Below are positions 9,491 to 18,483 of a stretch of 64,000 bases of DNA, one piece after another. The stretch's first letter is position 1. Every line of letters begins with the position of its first letter. Position numbers and translations under genes: made by a program. The notes below the pieces were generated by a model that saw only the letters and a program-made list of their open reading frames with translations, ran no database searches and was not told the DNA's origin. Location of the stretch: positions 186,001 to 250,000 of the forward strand of contig NZ_RYEV01000008.1 in the NCBI RefSeq assembly GCF_004138485.1, written 5' to 3'. The DNA comes from Peristeroidobacter soli. Lineage in GTDB: Bacteria > Pseudomonadota > Gammaproteobacteria > Steroidobacterales > Steroidobacteraceae.

Positions 9491-10027
9491 CTAATGATGG
9501 TGATCCTGACCATTGCCATGGTCGGTGACACCCGTGCGCCGCTGTGAGGGTGATTGCTGTTGTTCGGTCCCGCGACGGCGCGCACGCCAGTCCGCGAGAT
9601 CAAATACCTGGGCGGATTCGACCGGCGGGGGCGGGGGAGGTTCAGCGGGCGGCGGCGGAGTGAACGTCGTCGACAGGGACAGCGTGGGCATCGCCGGCTC
9701 GGGCTGACGGCGCCGCTCCTCGCCCGGTGCGTAACCTACTGACTCGACGCGCCGGCCGAACAGAATGACGAATCCTTGACGCCGCTCGATACTGTTGGCG
9801 GTGTAATCGAACACGTACGTTCTACGGATGTTGAGCCGGCCCAGCTCGCGCGCGAACGACAGTCGCGCGAATGCGACAGTGCCGTCCAGAAATTGCAGGC
9901 TCAGGCGCTGGCAGGCCTCCATGGCCGCGACATTGGCGCGCTCACGCGCAGCCAGGCTGTCCCGCAGGAACCAGAATCCAGCGGCCGCCAGGATGATCAA
10001 CGCCAAGGTGCCCCAACCCAATTCCAT
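9491..10027 (-). CDS. DUF3301 membrane-anchored protein
   Basis: A 178-residue protein with one N-terminal membrane helix (about residues 3-22), then a DUF3301-like segment containing ARERANVAAMEACQRLSLQFLD and an RRTYVFDYT strand. After that come a Pro-rich tract with runs of PPPP and a polar, Arg/Gln/His-rich tail. Family function is unknown; most of the protein should be cytoplasmic or membrane-proximal. The start is the ATG at 10027 rather than the adjacent TTG at 10030. The Pro-rich and His-rich ends are low-complexity and poorly conserved in such families. Confidence 0.78.
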   Translation of the reverse strand: MELGWGTLALIILAAAGFWFLRDSLAARERANVAAMEACQRLSLQFLDGTVAFARLSFARELGRLNIRRTYVFDYTANSIERRQGFVILFGRRVESVGYAPGEERRRQPEPAMPTLSLSTTFTPPPPAEPPPPPPVESAQVFDLADWRARRRGTEQQQSPSQRRTGVTDHGNGQDHHH

Positions 10028-10132
10028 CAACCCGCATCCTCCGACATTGCCGACTCAAGCTGCTTCCAAGGTTGCCCTATCATACGGCCACCCGCCGTCG
10101 CCACGAACCGAGAATTTCGCTTGAGCTCGTCC

Positions 10133-10825
10133 ATGATTTCCGCAGCCCGGTCCGTGGCTACCCTGCCGCCCTGGCAGGCTATCGATACTGTGTTACTGGA
10201 CATGGACGGCACGCTGCTGGACCTGCGATTTGACAATTATTTCTGGCTGGACCTGGTTCCGGAGCGCTACGCGGTCAAGCATGGGCTCACATTGGAGGAG
10301 GCGCGCGAGGCGTTACGGCCGATGTTCGCGGATCGGCAGGGCACGCTGGATTGGTACTGCACCGATTTCTGGTCGCGCGCGCTGTCGCTGGACATCGCGG
10401 GGATGAAGCACGAGGTGCGCGAACACGTGCGTTTCCTGCCGGGCGCCGAAGAGTTTCTGCGTGCGTTACGAGGGAAGGGCGTGCGCGTCGCTTTGGTAAC
10501 CAACGCGCATCGCGATTCGCTCAAGGTGAAGGCCACGCAGACCGGCTTGCTGAACTACTTCGACGTAGTGTTCAGCTCGCACAGTTTCGGCGTGCCGAAG
10601 GAACATCCGTCGTTCTGGCAGCAGCTCGAGGTCGCGCTGGGATTCGATCCGCGGCGGACGTTATTTGTCGATGACAGTCACTCGGTGCTGCGAGCCGCGC
10701 ACAAGCACGGCATCGCCCATATCTTCGCCATCTCCAAGCCGGACACGGCCCTGGATAGGCGAGAGGTGACGGAGTTCAGGTCCGTTGAAGCAGTGAGTCA
10801 CCTGCTCGGCGAGTTCGCCAGATAA
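10133..10825 (+). CDS. yrfG: HAD-superfamily nucleotidase (GMP/IMP nucleotidase YrfG-like)
   Basis: A 230-residue HAD phosphatase, close in length to E. coli YrfG (222), which dephosphorylates purine monophosphates. Motif I is DMDGTLLD, with the nucleophile Asp23 and acid-base Asp25. Motif II is VTNAH, the motif III lysine is in GVPKEHP, and motif IV is FVDDS. The conserved FDNYFWLDLVPERYA segment after motif I is typical of the YrfG group. The frame is open further upstream, but ATG 10133 gives the expected length; TTG 10121 is an alternative. It converges on rhlB. Confidence 0.87.
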   Translation: MISAARSVATLPPWQAIDTVLLDMDGTLLDLRFDNYFWLDLVPERYAVKHGLTLEEAREALRPMFADRQGTLDWYCTDFWSRALSLDIAGMKHEVREHVRFLPGAEEFLRALRGKGVRVALVTNAHRDSLKVKATQTGLLNYFDVVFSSHSFGVPKEHPSFWQQLEVALGFDPRRTLFVDDSHSVLRAAHKHGIAHIFAISKPDTALDRREVTEFRSVEAVSHLLGEFAR

Positions 10826-10860
10826 TCAGGCGACGCTCGCCGACAGTCACTCTCGACCGC

Positions 10861-12381
10861 TCAGGTTGTTTCCGGTGCCGGCGGCGTGCCGGGATTCGCC
10901 CCGTTCGAGCTCTTGCTACGACGACGGCGACGGCGCTTTCTCGGCGGTGCCTCGTGCGCATTCTCGCCGTTCGTTCCATTCGTGCCGGCTTCAGCGGAGA
11001 CATCGGCCGAAACAACCGGTGCCGGCGCGTCAGTCGGGGCCGGGCGAGGAGATGAATGGCCACCGCCCCCACCGCCACGACGCCGATCGTTGCGACCGCC
11101 ACCGCCTCCGCGACTACCGCCACCGCCGGGACGACCACCGCCACGACCAGGTTTCCCGCGGCCACCGCCACCGAAGTGACGTCTCGGCAGCGGAGCAGGA
11201 GAGACGATCTCGGGAAGCATGTCGCTGGCCACCGCTGCGACAGGCAGCTTGCGGCCGATGTACGCCTCGATATCCGGCATGGAAATCACGTACTCCTCGC
11301 AGCCGAAACTGATCGCATCACCTTCGGTGCCGGCGCGCGCGGTTCGTCCGATGCGATGAACGTAATCTTCCGGATCCTGCGGCAGATCGTAGTTGAACAC
11401 GTGACTCACATCGGGAATGTGCAAGCCGCGCGAAGCGACGTCGGTGCCGATCAGCACCGCCAGCGTGCCTTCATGAAAATCACGAAGCATTCGCAGGCGT
11501 TTGCGCTGAGGAACGTCGCCTGAAATCGCTTCGGCGTTGATGCCATTGCTTCGCAACAGCCCTTCGATTTCCTCGGCCGCGCGCCGCGTGTTCACGAACA
11601 CCATACTGCGTCGCGGATCCATGTGTTTGAGCAAGCCCACCAGCAGGCGCGGCTTCTCATCGTTCGAGGGGTAATAGATCACCTGACGAACGCGATCCAC
11701 CGTCATTTTGTCCGGCTCGATCCGCACCAGCGTGGGCTCGTTCATGTGCTCGTAGGCGAGCTCGAGCACGCGATGAGAGAGCGTGGCCGAGAACAACATG
11801 TTGAGACGGGCTTGAGGATCCGGCAGGCGCCTCAATATGTAGCGGATGTCGGCGATGAAGCCCAGATCGAACATGCGATCGGCTTCATCCAGCACCAGTA
11901 CTTGCACCGAGCGCAGGTCGATCACCTTCTGTTTGACGAAGTCGATGATGCGGCCGGGCGTGCCCATCAGGATGTCGACGCCCCGCTCCAGATGATGCTT
12001 CTGTTTCTCGTAGTCGACGCCACCGAAGGCGAGACCGAGTTGCAGGCCTGTGTGCGAGCCGAGAACCTCGGCATCGCTATGGATCTGGACGGCAAGCTCG
12101 CGCGTTGGGGCGATGATCAAAGCCCGCGGTGCATTCAAGTTGCGCGAAGGCGGCGGTGGTTCGCGCATCAGGCGCGCGTACATCGCCACTAGAAATGCCG
12201 CGGTTTTTCCCGTTCCCGTTTGCGCTTGTCCAGCCACGTCGAGCCCGGCGAGAGCCTGCGGCAGGGTTTGTGCCTGGATGGGCGTGCAACGCTCGAACGA
12301 AGCGTCGGCCAGACCTTTCTGCAGACCTTCCGGCAGATGCAGGCTCGAGAAGGACAGCTCGGTTAAGTGCGAATCAGCCAT
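10861..12381 (-). CDS. rhlB: DEAD-box ATP-dependent RNA helicase RhlB with a Gly/Arg-rich tail
   Basis: An RNA helicase that in E. coli feeds structured RNA to the RNase E degradosome. All family motifs are visible: Q motif (CTPIQAQ), AQTGTGKT, PTRELA, TPGRI, DEAD, SAT, and HRIGRTARAG. The start at 12381 (MADSHLTELSF) aligns with the E. coli RhlB start; a longer GTG start at 12438 is less likely. The last 100 or so residues are a GGGGRG/RGGG-rich disordered region ending in a strongly basic KRRRRRRS cluster, much longer than in E. coli. It is divergent from trxA-rho, the same neighbourhood as in E. coli. Confidence 0.95.
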   Translation of the reverse strand: MADSHLTELSFSSLHLPEGLQKGLADASFERCTPIQAQTLPQALAGLDVAGQAQTGTGKTAAFLVAMYARLMREPPPPSRNLNAPRALIIAPTRELAVQIHSDAEVLGSHTGLQLGLAFGGVDYEKQKHHLERGVDILMGTPGRIIDFVKQKVIDLRSVQVLVLDEADRMFDLGFIADIRYILRRLPDPQARLNMLFSATLSHRVLELAYEHMNEPTLVRIEPDKMTVDRVRQVIYYPSNDEKPRLLVGLLKHMDPRRSMVFVNTRRAAEEIEGLLRSNGINAEAISGDVPQRKRLRMLRDFHEGTLAVLIGTDVASRGLHIPDVSHVFNYDLPQDPEDYVHRIGRTARAGTEGDAISFGCEEYVISMPDIEAYIGRKLPVAAVASDMLPEIVSPAPLPRRHFGGGGRGKPGRGGGRPGGGGSRGGGGGRNDRRRGGGGGGHSSPRPAPTDAPAPVVSADVSAEAGTNGTNGENAHEAPPRKRRRRRRSKSSNGANPGTPPAPETT

Positions 12382-12858
12382 TCGATATGGATTACCTGTT
12401 GGAATTGACGCGAGGGGCGCTTGCAAATTGGCAGGCACCCGGTTTTAATAAGCCTCAACGAAGCGGACTCATCCGCACCTGCCCCGACCGGAGCACAGGC
12501 TCCGAGCCCCTCGAAGCCGCGACCCTTGCTGGAGTATCTCATTTGATACTCGAAAGGGCGCTCAGGGGGATACTCAAGACACTCGACCGGACGGCGCGAG
12601 TAACTGTCCGAGACAGACGGATCAGACCCAGACTGGCTTACATCGAGCACGAGCACCGCTCACACAGATTTTTCCGAAGCATTCAGGGCATTGTGCCCGA
12701 CCGGGCATGCTCAAGTCACCCGGTCAATTTCCGCCGCCCCGTACGGCGCCCACTGCCGGCATTCACACGCATGACCGAACCGAAGGTTTGAGTCCGCTTC
12801 CAGCCCCCAAATACCCGCCTATTTCTTTATCACCACAGCCATTCCAGGAGAGTTTCTG
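12382..12858. other. Intergenic region between divergent rhlB and trxA
   Basis: These 477 bases hold no convincing gene. An open frame (12129-12791, plus strand) crosses the rhlB start and is judged a composition artefact. A 7-bp inverted repeat, GAGTATC and GATACTC around TCATTT, lies at 12532-12551. A CCAGGAG ribosome-binding site for trxA lies at about 12844-12850. The region must contain the promoters and leaders of both flanking operons; no consensus pair stands out. In E. coli the rho leader is autoregulated by Rho, and this long leader could serve similarly (inference). Confidence 0.55.
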
Positions 12859-13188
12859 GTGAGCAGCGAGACGATTGTGCATGTCACCGACGCCAGCTTC
12901 GAAGATGACGTCGTCAAGGCCAAAGGCCCGGTCCTGCTGGACTTCTGGGCGGAATGGTGCGGGCCCTGCAAGATGATCGCGCCCATGCTGAACGAGATCG
13001 CGACCGAATATAAGGACAAGGTCACGATCGCCAAGCTCAATATCGACGAGAACCCCAAGACCCCGCAGCGCTTCGCAGTGCGCGGTATCCCCACTCTCAT
13101 CCTTTTCAAGAACGGTCAGGTCGAAGGCCAGAAGGTTGGGGCACTCCGTAAATCCGACCTGGCCGCATTTCTGGACAGCAAACTGTGA
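12859..13188 (+). CDS. trxA: Thioredoxin 1
   Basis: The general cytoplasmic disulfide reductase, reduced by thioredoxin reductase. It has 109 residues with the active site WCGPC at residues 33-37 and the cis-proline segment RGIPTL. The GTG start is supported by a CCAGGAG site about 9 bases upstream. The stop overlaps the GTG proposed as the start of the extended Rho, so trxA and rho form an overlapping pair. Confidence 0.96.
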   Translation: MSSETIVHVTDASFEDDVVKAKGPVLLDFWAEWCGPCKMIAPMLNEIATEYKDKVTIAKLNIDENPKTPQRFAVRGIPTLILFKNGQVEGQKVGALRKSDLAAFLDSKL

Positions 13189-14687
13189 GAGGCTATCTCG
13201 GCAATCAGGCCCGCAATCGCCCGGGCGGCAATAAAGGTGGTGGGGGCGGCGGTCGCTCCAACCGCGGCAACAACGACGGCAACCGTGGCAACCGCGGCAA
13301 CCGCGGCGGCAACAACGGCGATCATCGCGGGGAAGGCCCTCAACACGACGACCTGCCGCAGGACGACGCGTTCGACGGTGATGACGTTGGCGTAATCTCC
13401 CCAGCCGAACTGGCGGCGTCCCGCCAGTCGATGAACCTGACTCAGCTGAAGCTGAAGCCGGTGCCCGAGCTGGTCGAGATCGCGCAGAAGATGGGGCTGG
13501 AGAACCTGGCCCGTTCGCGCAAGCAGGACATCATCTTCTCCATCCTCAAGGCGCATGCCCGCAGCGGCGAGGACATCTACGGCGACGGCGTGCTGGAAAT
13601 CCTGCAGGACGGCTTCGGCTTCCTGCGCTCCGCCGACAGCTCCTATCTCGCCGGGCCCGACGACATCTACGTCAGCCCCAGCCAGATCCGCCGCTTCAAC
13701 CTGCGCACCGGCGATTCCATCTCCGGCCTGATCCGGCCGCCCAAGGATGGCGAGCGCTACTTCGCGCTGCTCAAGGTCGGCGAGATCAATTTCGATTCTC
13801 CCGAAGGCGCCAAGCACAAGGTGCTGTTCGAGAACCTGACGCCGCTGCATCCGACCAAGCGTTTCAAGCTGGAACGGGGCAACGGCTCGAGCGAGGACCT
13901 GACCGCGCGCATCATCGATCTGGTGGCGCCGATCGGCAAAGGTCAACGCGGCCTGATCATCTCCCCGCCCAAAGCGGGTAAGACGATGCTGCTGCAAAAC
14001 ATCGCCAGCTCCATCACTTCGAATCATCCCGACGTTTATCTGATCGTGCTGCTGATCGACGAGCGTCCGGAAGAAGTGACCGAAATGGCGCGCACCGTGC
14101 GCGGCGAAGTGGTGTCGTCGACCTTCGACGAACCGGCCACGCGTCACGTGCAGGTCGCGGAAATGGTGATCGAAAAGGCCAAGCGTCTGGTCGAGCACAA
14201 GCGCGATGTGGTGATTTTGCTCGACTCCATCACCCGCCTCGCGCGTGCCTACAACACGGTGGTGCCGAGCTCCGGCAAGGTGCTCACCGGCGGTGTCGAT
14301 GCCAACGCCCTGCAGCGCCCGAAGCGCTTCTTCGGTGCGGCCCGTAACATCGAGGAAGGCGGTTCGTTGACCATTCTCGCCACGGCGCTGATCGACACCG
14401 GCTCGCGCATGGACGACGTGATTTACGAAGAGTTCAAGGGCACCGGCAACTCGGAAATCCACCTGGATCGGCGCGTGTCCGAAAAACGCGTGTTCCCGGC
14501 CGTGAATATCAATCGCTCCGGCACCCGCCGCGAGGAATTGATCACTTCCGCCGAGGAGCTGCAGAAGATCTGGATCCTGCGCAAGCTGTTGCACCCCATG
14601 GACGAGCTGGCGGCCATCGAGTTCCTGATCGACAAGATGAAGGACACCAAGACCAACGGTGACTTCTTCGACGCGATGAAGCGTTGA
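13185..14687 (+). CDS. rho: Transcription termination factor Rho with a Gly/Asn/Arg-rich N-terminal extension
   Basis: The hexameric RNA-dependent ATPase that terminates transcription. From residue 83 (MNLTQLKLK) onward it matches the 419-residue E. coli protein closely: RHO_N, then [16 protein letters not shown] and the RNA-binding cold-shock-like domain, the ATP site PPKAGKT, and [13 protein letters not shown]. Before that the frame stays open for 82 residues containing repeated GNR units (tandem 9-bp repeats near 13277-13310) and then an acidic stretch. The GTG at 13185 overlaps the trxA stop. An ATG at 13431 would give a standard 418-residue Rho but lacks an obvious ribosome-binding site. 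I favour the long form at moderate confidence; Rho identity itself is certain. Confidence 0.93.
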   Translation: MRGYLGNQARNRPGGNKGGGGGGRSNRGNNDGNRGNRGNRGGNNGDHRGEGPQHDDLPQDDAFDGDDVGVISPAELAASRQSMNLTQLKLKPVPELVEIAQKMGLENLARSRKQDIIFSILKAHARSGEDIYGDGVLEILQDGFGFLRSADSSYLAGPDDIYVSPSQIRRFNLRTGDSISGLIRPPKDGERYFALLKVGEINFDSPEGAKHKVLFENLTPLHPTKRFKLERGNGSSEDLTARIIDLVAPIGKGQRGLIISPPKAGKTMLLQNIASSITSNHPDVYLIVLLIDERPEEVTEMARTVRGEVVSSTFDEPATRHVQVAEMVIEKAKRLVEHKRDVVILLDSITRLARAYNTVVPSSGKVLTGGVDANALQRPKRFFGAARNIEEGGSLTILATALIDTGSRMDDVIYEEFKGTGNSEIHLDRRVSEKRVFPAVNINRSGTRREELITSAEELQKIWILRKLLHPMDELAAIEFLIDKMKDTKTNGDFFDAMKR

Positions 14688-14699
14688 TCTCGCAATCGG

Positions 14700-14723
14700 T
14701 CCCCCTCCCGCCCGGGAGGGGGA
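14700..14723. terminator. GC hairpin after rho
   Basis: A 10-bp perfect inverted repeat (TCCCCCTCCC, loop GCCC, GGGAGGGGGA) lies 12 bases after the rho stop. No T-run follows. It is probably the end of the trxA-rho transcript or an mRNA stabiliser. Confidence 0.5.
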
Positions 14724-14897
14724 TCGGTGTGCACTCCATCACAAATTTCACATTTGTATGTGTAGTCCGCGATGGCGTGGTGCCGTCGATGCGAAACGGT
14801 TCTCTGTTCTCATTCGTGCTTCCGGATTTAACTTGCGATAACTCCAAAGCCCTAGGGAATCGAGGGGAATGTCGGGTAATCCCGGCACCGTTAGCGC

Positions 14898-16745
14898 ATG
14901 TCCGATCCACGTCCCGACTCGCCGACGTTACGCTTGCGCCGCTTGGATGCATCGGCGCTCGAGCTCGCGGAGCTCATGCGCGAGGGACGCATCACGACCC
15001 TGTTTCAGCCCATCGTCGATCCCCGCTCGCGGGGCATCTGCGGCTATGAGGCGCTGACCCGCGGCCCGTCCGACAGCTGGCTGCACGCTCCCCAGAACCT
15101 GTTCGAAGCGGCGCGCCGCGCCGGCCTCAAGGTCGAGCTCGACTTCCTGTGCATGCAAAATGCCTTCAGGCGGTTCGTCGCGGCCCGGGTGTCCGGGCAG
15201 CTGTTCATCAATGTTTCTCCCGACACCATTTACGAACATCCGAATTTCGCCCAGCGCTTCGTCGACCTGGCGAACAACAGCGGCATGCGGATGGACCGTT
15301 GTGTCATCGAGCTGACCGAGGAAAGCCTGCTCGAGGATTACGACCGCCTGCGCTCGGCCATGCAACGGCTGCGCGAGGAGGGGTGCGCCATCGCCATCGA
15401 CGACCTCGGCGCCGGCTCATCGGGGTTGCGAGCCTGGTCGGAGCTCAAGCCCGACTACGTGAAGATCGACCGTTACTTCGTCACCGGCATCGATGCCGAT
15501 GCCACCAAACTCGAATTCGTGCGCTCCATGCTCGATATGGGCCGCGCCATGGGTTGCCGCGTCATCGCCGAGGGCGTCGAGACCGAGCGCGAGTGCCGCG
15601 AGCTGGTGGATCTCGGCCTGGATCGCCTGCAAGGACATTTGTTCGGCCGGCCCAGCGCGAACCCGGTGGCGGCGCTCCAGCAGCTCGAATCGCTCGATCG
15701 CTCCATCGTTACTTACACGGCGCTGCTCGCCGAGCACATTGCGAATTACGTACAGCCGGTGCCGCCGGGAATGCGCGTCACCGAAGTCGCCGAATTGTTT
15801 CGTGACAATCCCGAGCAGCTGACCTTTCCGGTGGTCGAGGAAGGCAGGCCGCTCGGCGTGGTGCGCCGTGAGCGCCTGTTCGATCTGCTCGCCAAGCCGC
15901 TGCATCCGGAGATCTTCAACAAGAAGCCGGTCACGGCGGTGATGGAGACGCCGACGCTGCTCATCGACAGTCAGTTGCGCCTGGAGCAGGTGAGCCGTCT
16001 GGTGACTCAGAAGAGCCGGCCGCGCCTGACTGAGGAATTCGTGATCACCAAGGAGGGGCGCTACCACGGCCTCGGCCAGACCATCGATGTGCTCCGGCTC
16101 ATCACCGAGCAACAATTGCAGTCGGCGAAACATTCCAATCCGCTGACGCTGCTGCCGGGGAACGCCGCGGTTCGCAGCAGCATCGACAAGCTGATCGAGG
16201 CGCGCAAACGTTTCATCGTCGCGTACTTCGATCTGGATTCGTTCAAGCCCTACAACGACGTGTACGGCTACGCGCACGGCGATCAGGTGATCCTGCATCT
16301 GGCCGGGCTGCTCTCCAGTCATTTCTCGGCGCGGCTGGATTTCATCGGTCACGTGGGCGGCGACGATTTCCTGGTCGTCATGCGCTCGGCGGACTGGCGG
16401 GAGCGTGTGGTGAATGTGCTGAACCGATTCTCCGAGACCGTGAGCACTTTCTACTCGCCCGAACATGCATCGGCCCAGTCCATCACGGCCGCCGATCGCG
16501 ACGGCCGTCAGCGGACCTATCCGTTGTTGACGCTGTCTGTCGCCGCACTGGATTCGGAAACTCTCGGCGCGACCAGCGCGGATGCCGTCGCGCAGTTGCT
16601 GGCGCACGTGAAGAAATACGCTAAACAACAAGCCGGCAACAGCTTTGTGCTCCGAAGCGACGATCGCATCGTCGACCTGCTCGCCAGCGCCCGGCGCTCG
16701 GCGCAGGAGATGCTGCCGATGGATCAGCTGATGAACAGCGCCTGA
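14898..16745 (+). CDS. EAL-CBS-GGDEF cyclic-di-GMP signalling protein
   Basis: A 615-residue cytoplasmic protein. The N-terminal EAL phosphodiesterase domain carries YEALTRG near residue 50, FINVSP, ELTEES, DDLGAGSSGL, VKIDR and EGVETE, so all the catalytic signature residues are present and c-di-GMP hydrolysis is expected. A middle region, about 280-410, resembles a CBS pair that could bind a nucleotide. The C-terminal GGDEF domain has GGDDF near residue 487 in place of GGDEF, so cyclase activity is doubtful and it may be a GTP- or partner-sensing domain. It has no membrane segment and stands alone after rho. The architecture is known in proteobacteria; the output is unknown. Confidence 0.88.
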   Translation: MSDPRPDSPTLRLRRLDASALELAELMREGRITTLFQPIVDPRSRGICGYEALTRGPSDSWLHAPQNLFEAARRAGLKVELDFLCMQNAFRRFVAARVSGQLFINVSPDTIYEHPNFAQRFVDLANNSGMRMDRCVIELTEESLLEDYDRLRSAMQRLREEGCAIAIDDLGAGSSGLRAWSELKPDYVKIDRYFVTGIDADATKLEFVRSMLDMGRAMGCRVIAEGVETERECRELVDLGLDRLQGHLFGRPSANPVAALQQLESLDRSIVTYTALLAEHIANYVQPVPPGMRVTEVAELFRDNPEQLTFPVVEEGRPLGVVRRERLFDLLAKPLHPEIFNKKPVTAVMETPTLLIDSQLRLEQVSRLVTQKSRPRLTEEFVITKEGRYHGLGQTIDVLRLITEQQLQSAKHSNPLTLLPGNAAVRSSIDKLIEARKRFIVAYFDLDSFKPYNDVYGYAHGDQVILHLAGLLSSHFSARLDFIGHVGGDDFLVVMRSADWRERVVNVLNRFSETVSTFYSPEHASAQSITAADRDGRQRTYPLLTLSVAALDSETLGATSADAVAQLLAHVKKYAKQQAGNSFVLRSDDRIVDLLASARRSAQEMLPMDQLMNSA

Positions 16746-16746
16746 A

Positions 16747-16828
16747 GAAAAAAGGGACAGACTTAATTTTCTGACGCCGCCAGTCTTCGGCGCGGTCATG
16801 GCGAAATTAAATCTGTCCCCTTTTCCCC
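16747..16828. repeat. REP-like palindrome with GGGACAG arms (copy 1)
   Basis: Two imperfect inverted arms of about 25 bases frame a short centre. The left arm contains AAAAAAGGGACAG followed by a TTAATTTT core; the right arm is its near reverse complement, with TAAATCTGTCCCC. A related palindrome is at 56901-56936. Palindromes with a GGGACAG(A) core and A/T-rich tails are common as non-coding repeats in Proteobacteria and are often linked to REP-associated transposases. No transposase is present in the window. Confidence 0.65.
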
Positions 16829-16937
16829 ATCGTCCGCGTAGCCTTTACCAGCGAGCAGCATTCACTTCGAAGCCGCGTCAACCCGACGGCGCGGCGCGCG
16901 TTATCCTTTGCATCTGCTGGATGCCAGGGCTCGCGCA

Positions 16938-18311
16938 TTGACCCTCTCCGCCATCATTGCCGCCAATCGCTTCGGGCTCGGTGCCCGGCCGGGTGAATTG
17001 ACCGACATCGGTGCCGATGCCCGCGACTGGCTGACGCATCAGCTCAAAGGCACGCGGCCCGTGCCGCAGGAAGTCGCCGGGCTGCCATCCTCGGCGGTGG
17101 CGTTTCAAACCTTTGCCAAGGCGTTACGCGAGCGGCGCCATGACAAGGAGGGTGATGAGGCCGAAAACAAACGCCGCCAGATCGGCGCGATGTATCGGGA
17201 TCAAGTCGCCGCGCGCTATCGATTCGCCATTCGCACCGAGGAGCCGTTTCGTGAGCGGCTGGTGCATTTCTGGACCAATCATTTCGCGGTGTCCGCCGAC
17301 AAAGCTCAGGTCGTCGGACTTGCCGCCACGTTGGAGAACGAAGCGATCCGCCCGAATGTCGGCGGGCGCTTCGTCGACCTGTTGCTCGCGGTCGAAATGC
17401 ATCCCGCGATGATTCTGTATCTGGACAACCAGGCATCCATCGGACCGAACTCACCGCTGGCGCAGAAGGCCGCCCGGCGGGTTGCCAGCGACCGCAAGCT
17501 CGATATCAACGAGAACCTCGCGCGCGAGATCCTCGAACTGCATACGTTGGGGGTGAATGGTGGTTACACCCAGGCCGATGTCACGACCTTCGCCCGTTCG
17601 CTGACAGGCTGGTCTGTCGCGGCGGCGCGCGGCAAGGAGTCTGCGCAGGCGGGGCAATTTCAATTTCGCCCGATGGCGCACGAGCCCGGGGCGAAGACGA
17701 TTCTCGGCAAGCGCTATGCCGAAGATGGGTTGGCTCAGCCACGCGCGATCCTGAAAGATCTGGCTGCGCATCCGGCGACTGCGAAACACGTGGCGACCAA
17801 GTTGGCGCGTCATTTCATCGCGGATGATCCACCGGAGAGTGCGGTCTCCCGGTTGACGAAAGTTTTTCTGGATCGGGACGGGGATCTGCCGTCGCTGCAT
17901 CGGGCGTTGGTGGAAAGTCCCGAGGCGTGGGCGCGGACGACGTCGAAATTCAAGACGCCGCACGACTTCGTGGTCTCGACCTTTCGCATGCTCGACTTCA
18001 CACCGCAACTTCCCGAGCAGATGCTTTCACCTTTTCAGTTGCTCGGTCAGCGGCCCTACACGCCGGGCTCGCCGGCAGGCTGGCCGGATACGGCGAGTCA
18101 GTGGGATGGGCCGGATGCGTTGCTGAAGCGAATCGAGTGGGCCAGCGCGGTCGGTAAGCGCATGGGCTCGAAGGTGCAGCCGCTCGATGCTGGCGCATCG
18201 TCGCTGGGGGATGCGTTGGCCGAGCGCACTCGCGTGGCGATTTCGAGAGCGGAGAGTGGGGCGCAGGGAATCGCATTGTTGTTGGCGAGCCCGGAGTTTC
18301 AGCGCCGATGA
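16938..18311 (+). CDS. DUF1800 family protein
   Basis: About 457 residues of the DUF1800 family, recognisable from NRFGLGARPGEL near the start, ERLVHFWTNHFAVS, NENLAREILELHTLGV and GWPDTASQWDGP. The family is nearly always encoded beside a DUF1501 protein, as here, and its function is undefined; these pairs are often exported or cell-surface related. No ATG is available. TTG 16938 has AGGG 9 bases upstream; an in-frame TTG at 16908 would add 10 residues. No clear signal peptide is seen with either start. Confidence 0.85.
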   Translation: MTLSAIIAANRFGLGARPGELTDIGADARDWLTHQLKGTRPVPQEVAGLPSSAVAFQTFAKALRERRHDKEGDEAENKRRQIGAMYRDQVAARYRFAIRTEEPFRERLVHFWTNHFAVSADKAQVVGLAATLENEAIRPNVGGRFVDLLLAVEMHPAMILYLDNQASIGPNSPLAQKAARRVASDRKLDINENLAREILELHTLGVNGGYTQADVTTFARSLTGWSVAAARGKESAQAGQFQFRPMAHEPGAKTILGKRYAEDGLAQPRAILKDLAAHPATAKHVATKLARHFIADDPPESAVSRLTKVFLDRDGDLPSLHRALVESPEAWARTTSKFKTPHDFVVSTFRMLDFTPQLPEQMLSPFQLLGQRPYTPGSPAGWPDTASQWDGPDALLKRIEWASAVGKRMGSKVQPLDAGASSLGDALAERTRVAISRAESGAQGIALLLASPEFQRR

Positions 18312-18483
18312 ATGATGTCGCCCCGGTTTTCGTGATCGTAACGGCTTACTCGGCAATGGCTCGCCGGTGTGCGCGATGCTCGCGCGCATGCGGGGTTGGT
18401 GTCGATCGACGCATAGGTCTACTTGGACGAGGTTGCATGAGGGCTGCCAGCACTTCGAGCCGTACAAAGCTGAGGTCGTATCC

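Noticed and set aside
12129..12791. 220-codon plus-strand frame across the rhlB start and intergenic region
   Set aside because: Composition artefact; no conserved motif, and it would overlap the rhlB N-terminus.
13116..14594. 492-codon minus-strand open frame opposite rho
   Set aside because: Repetitive Val/Ala/Asp-rich product, antisense of a universally conserved gene.
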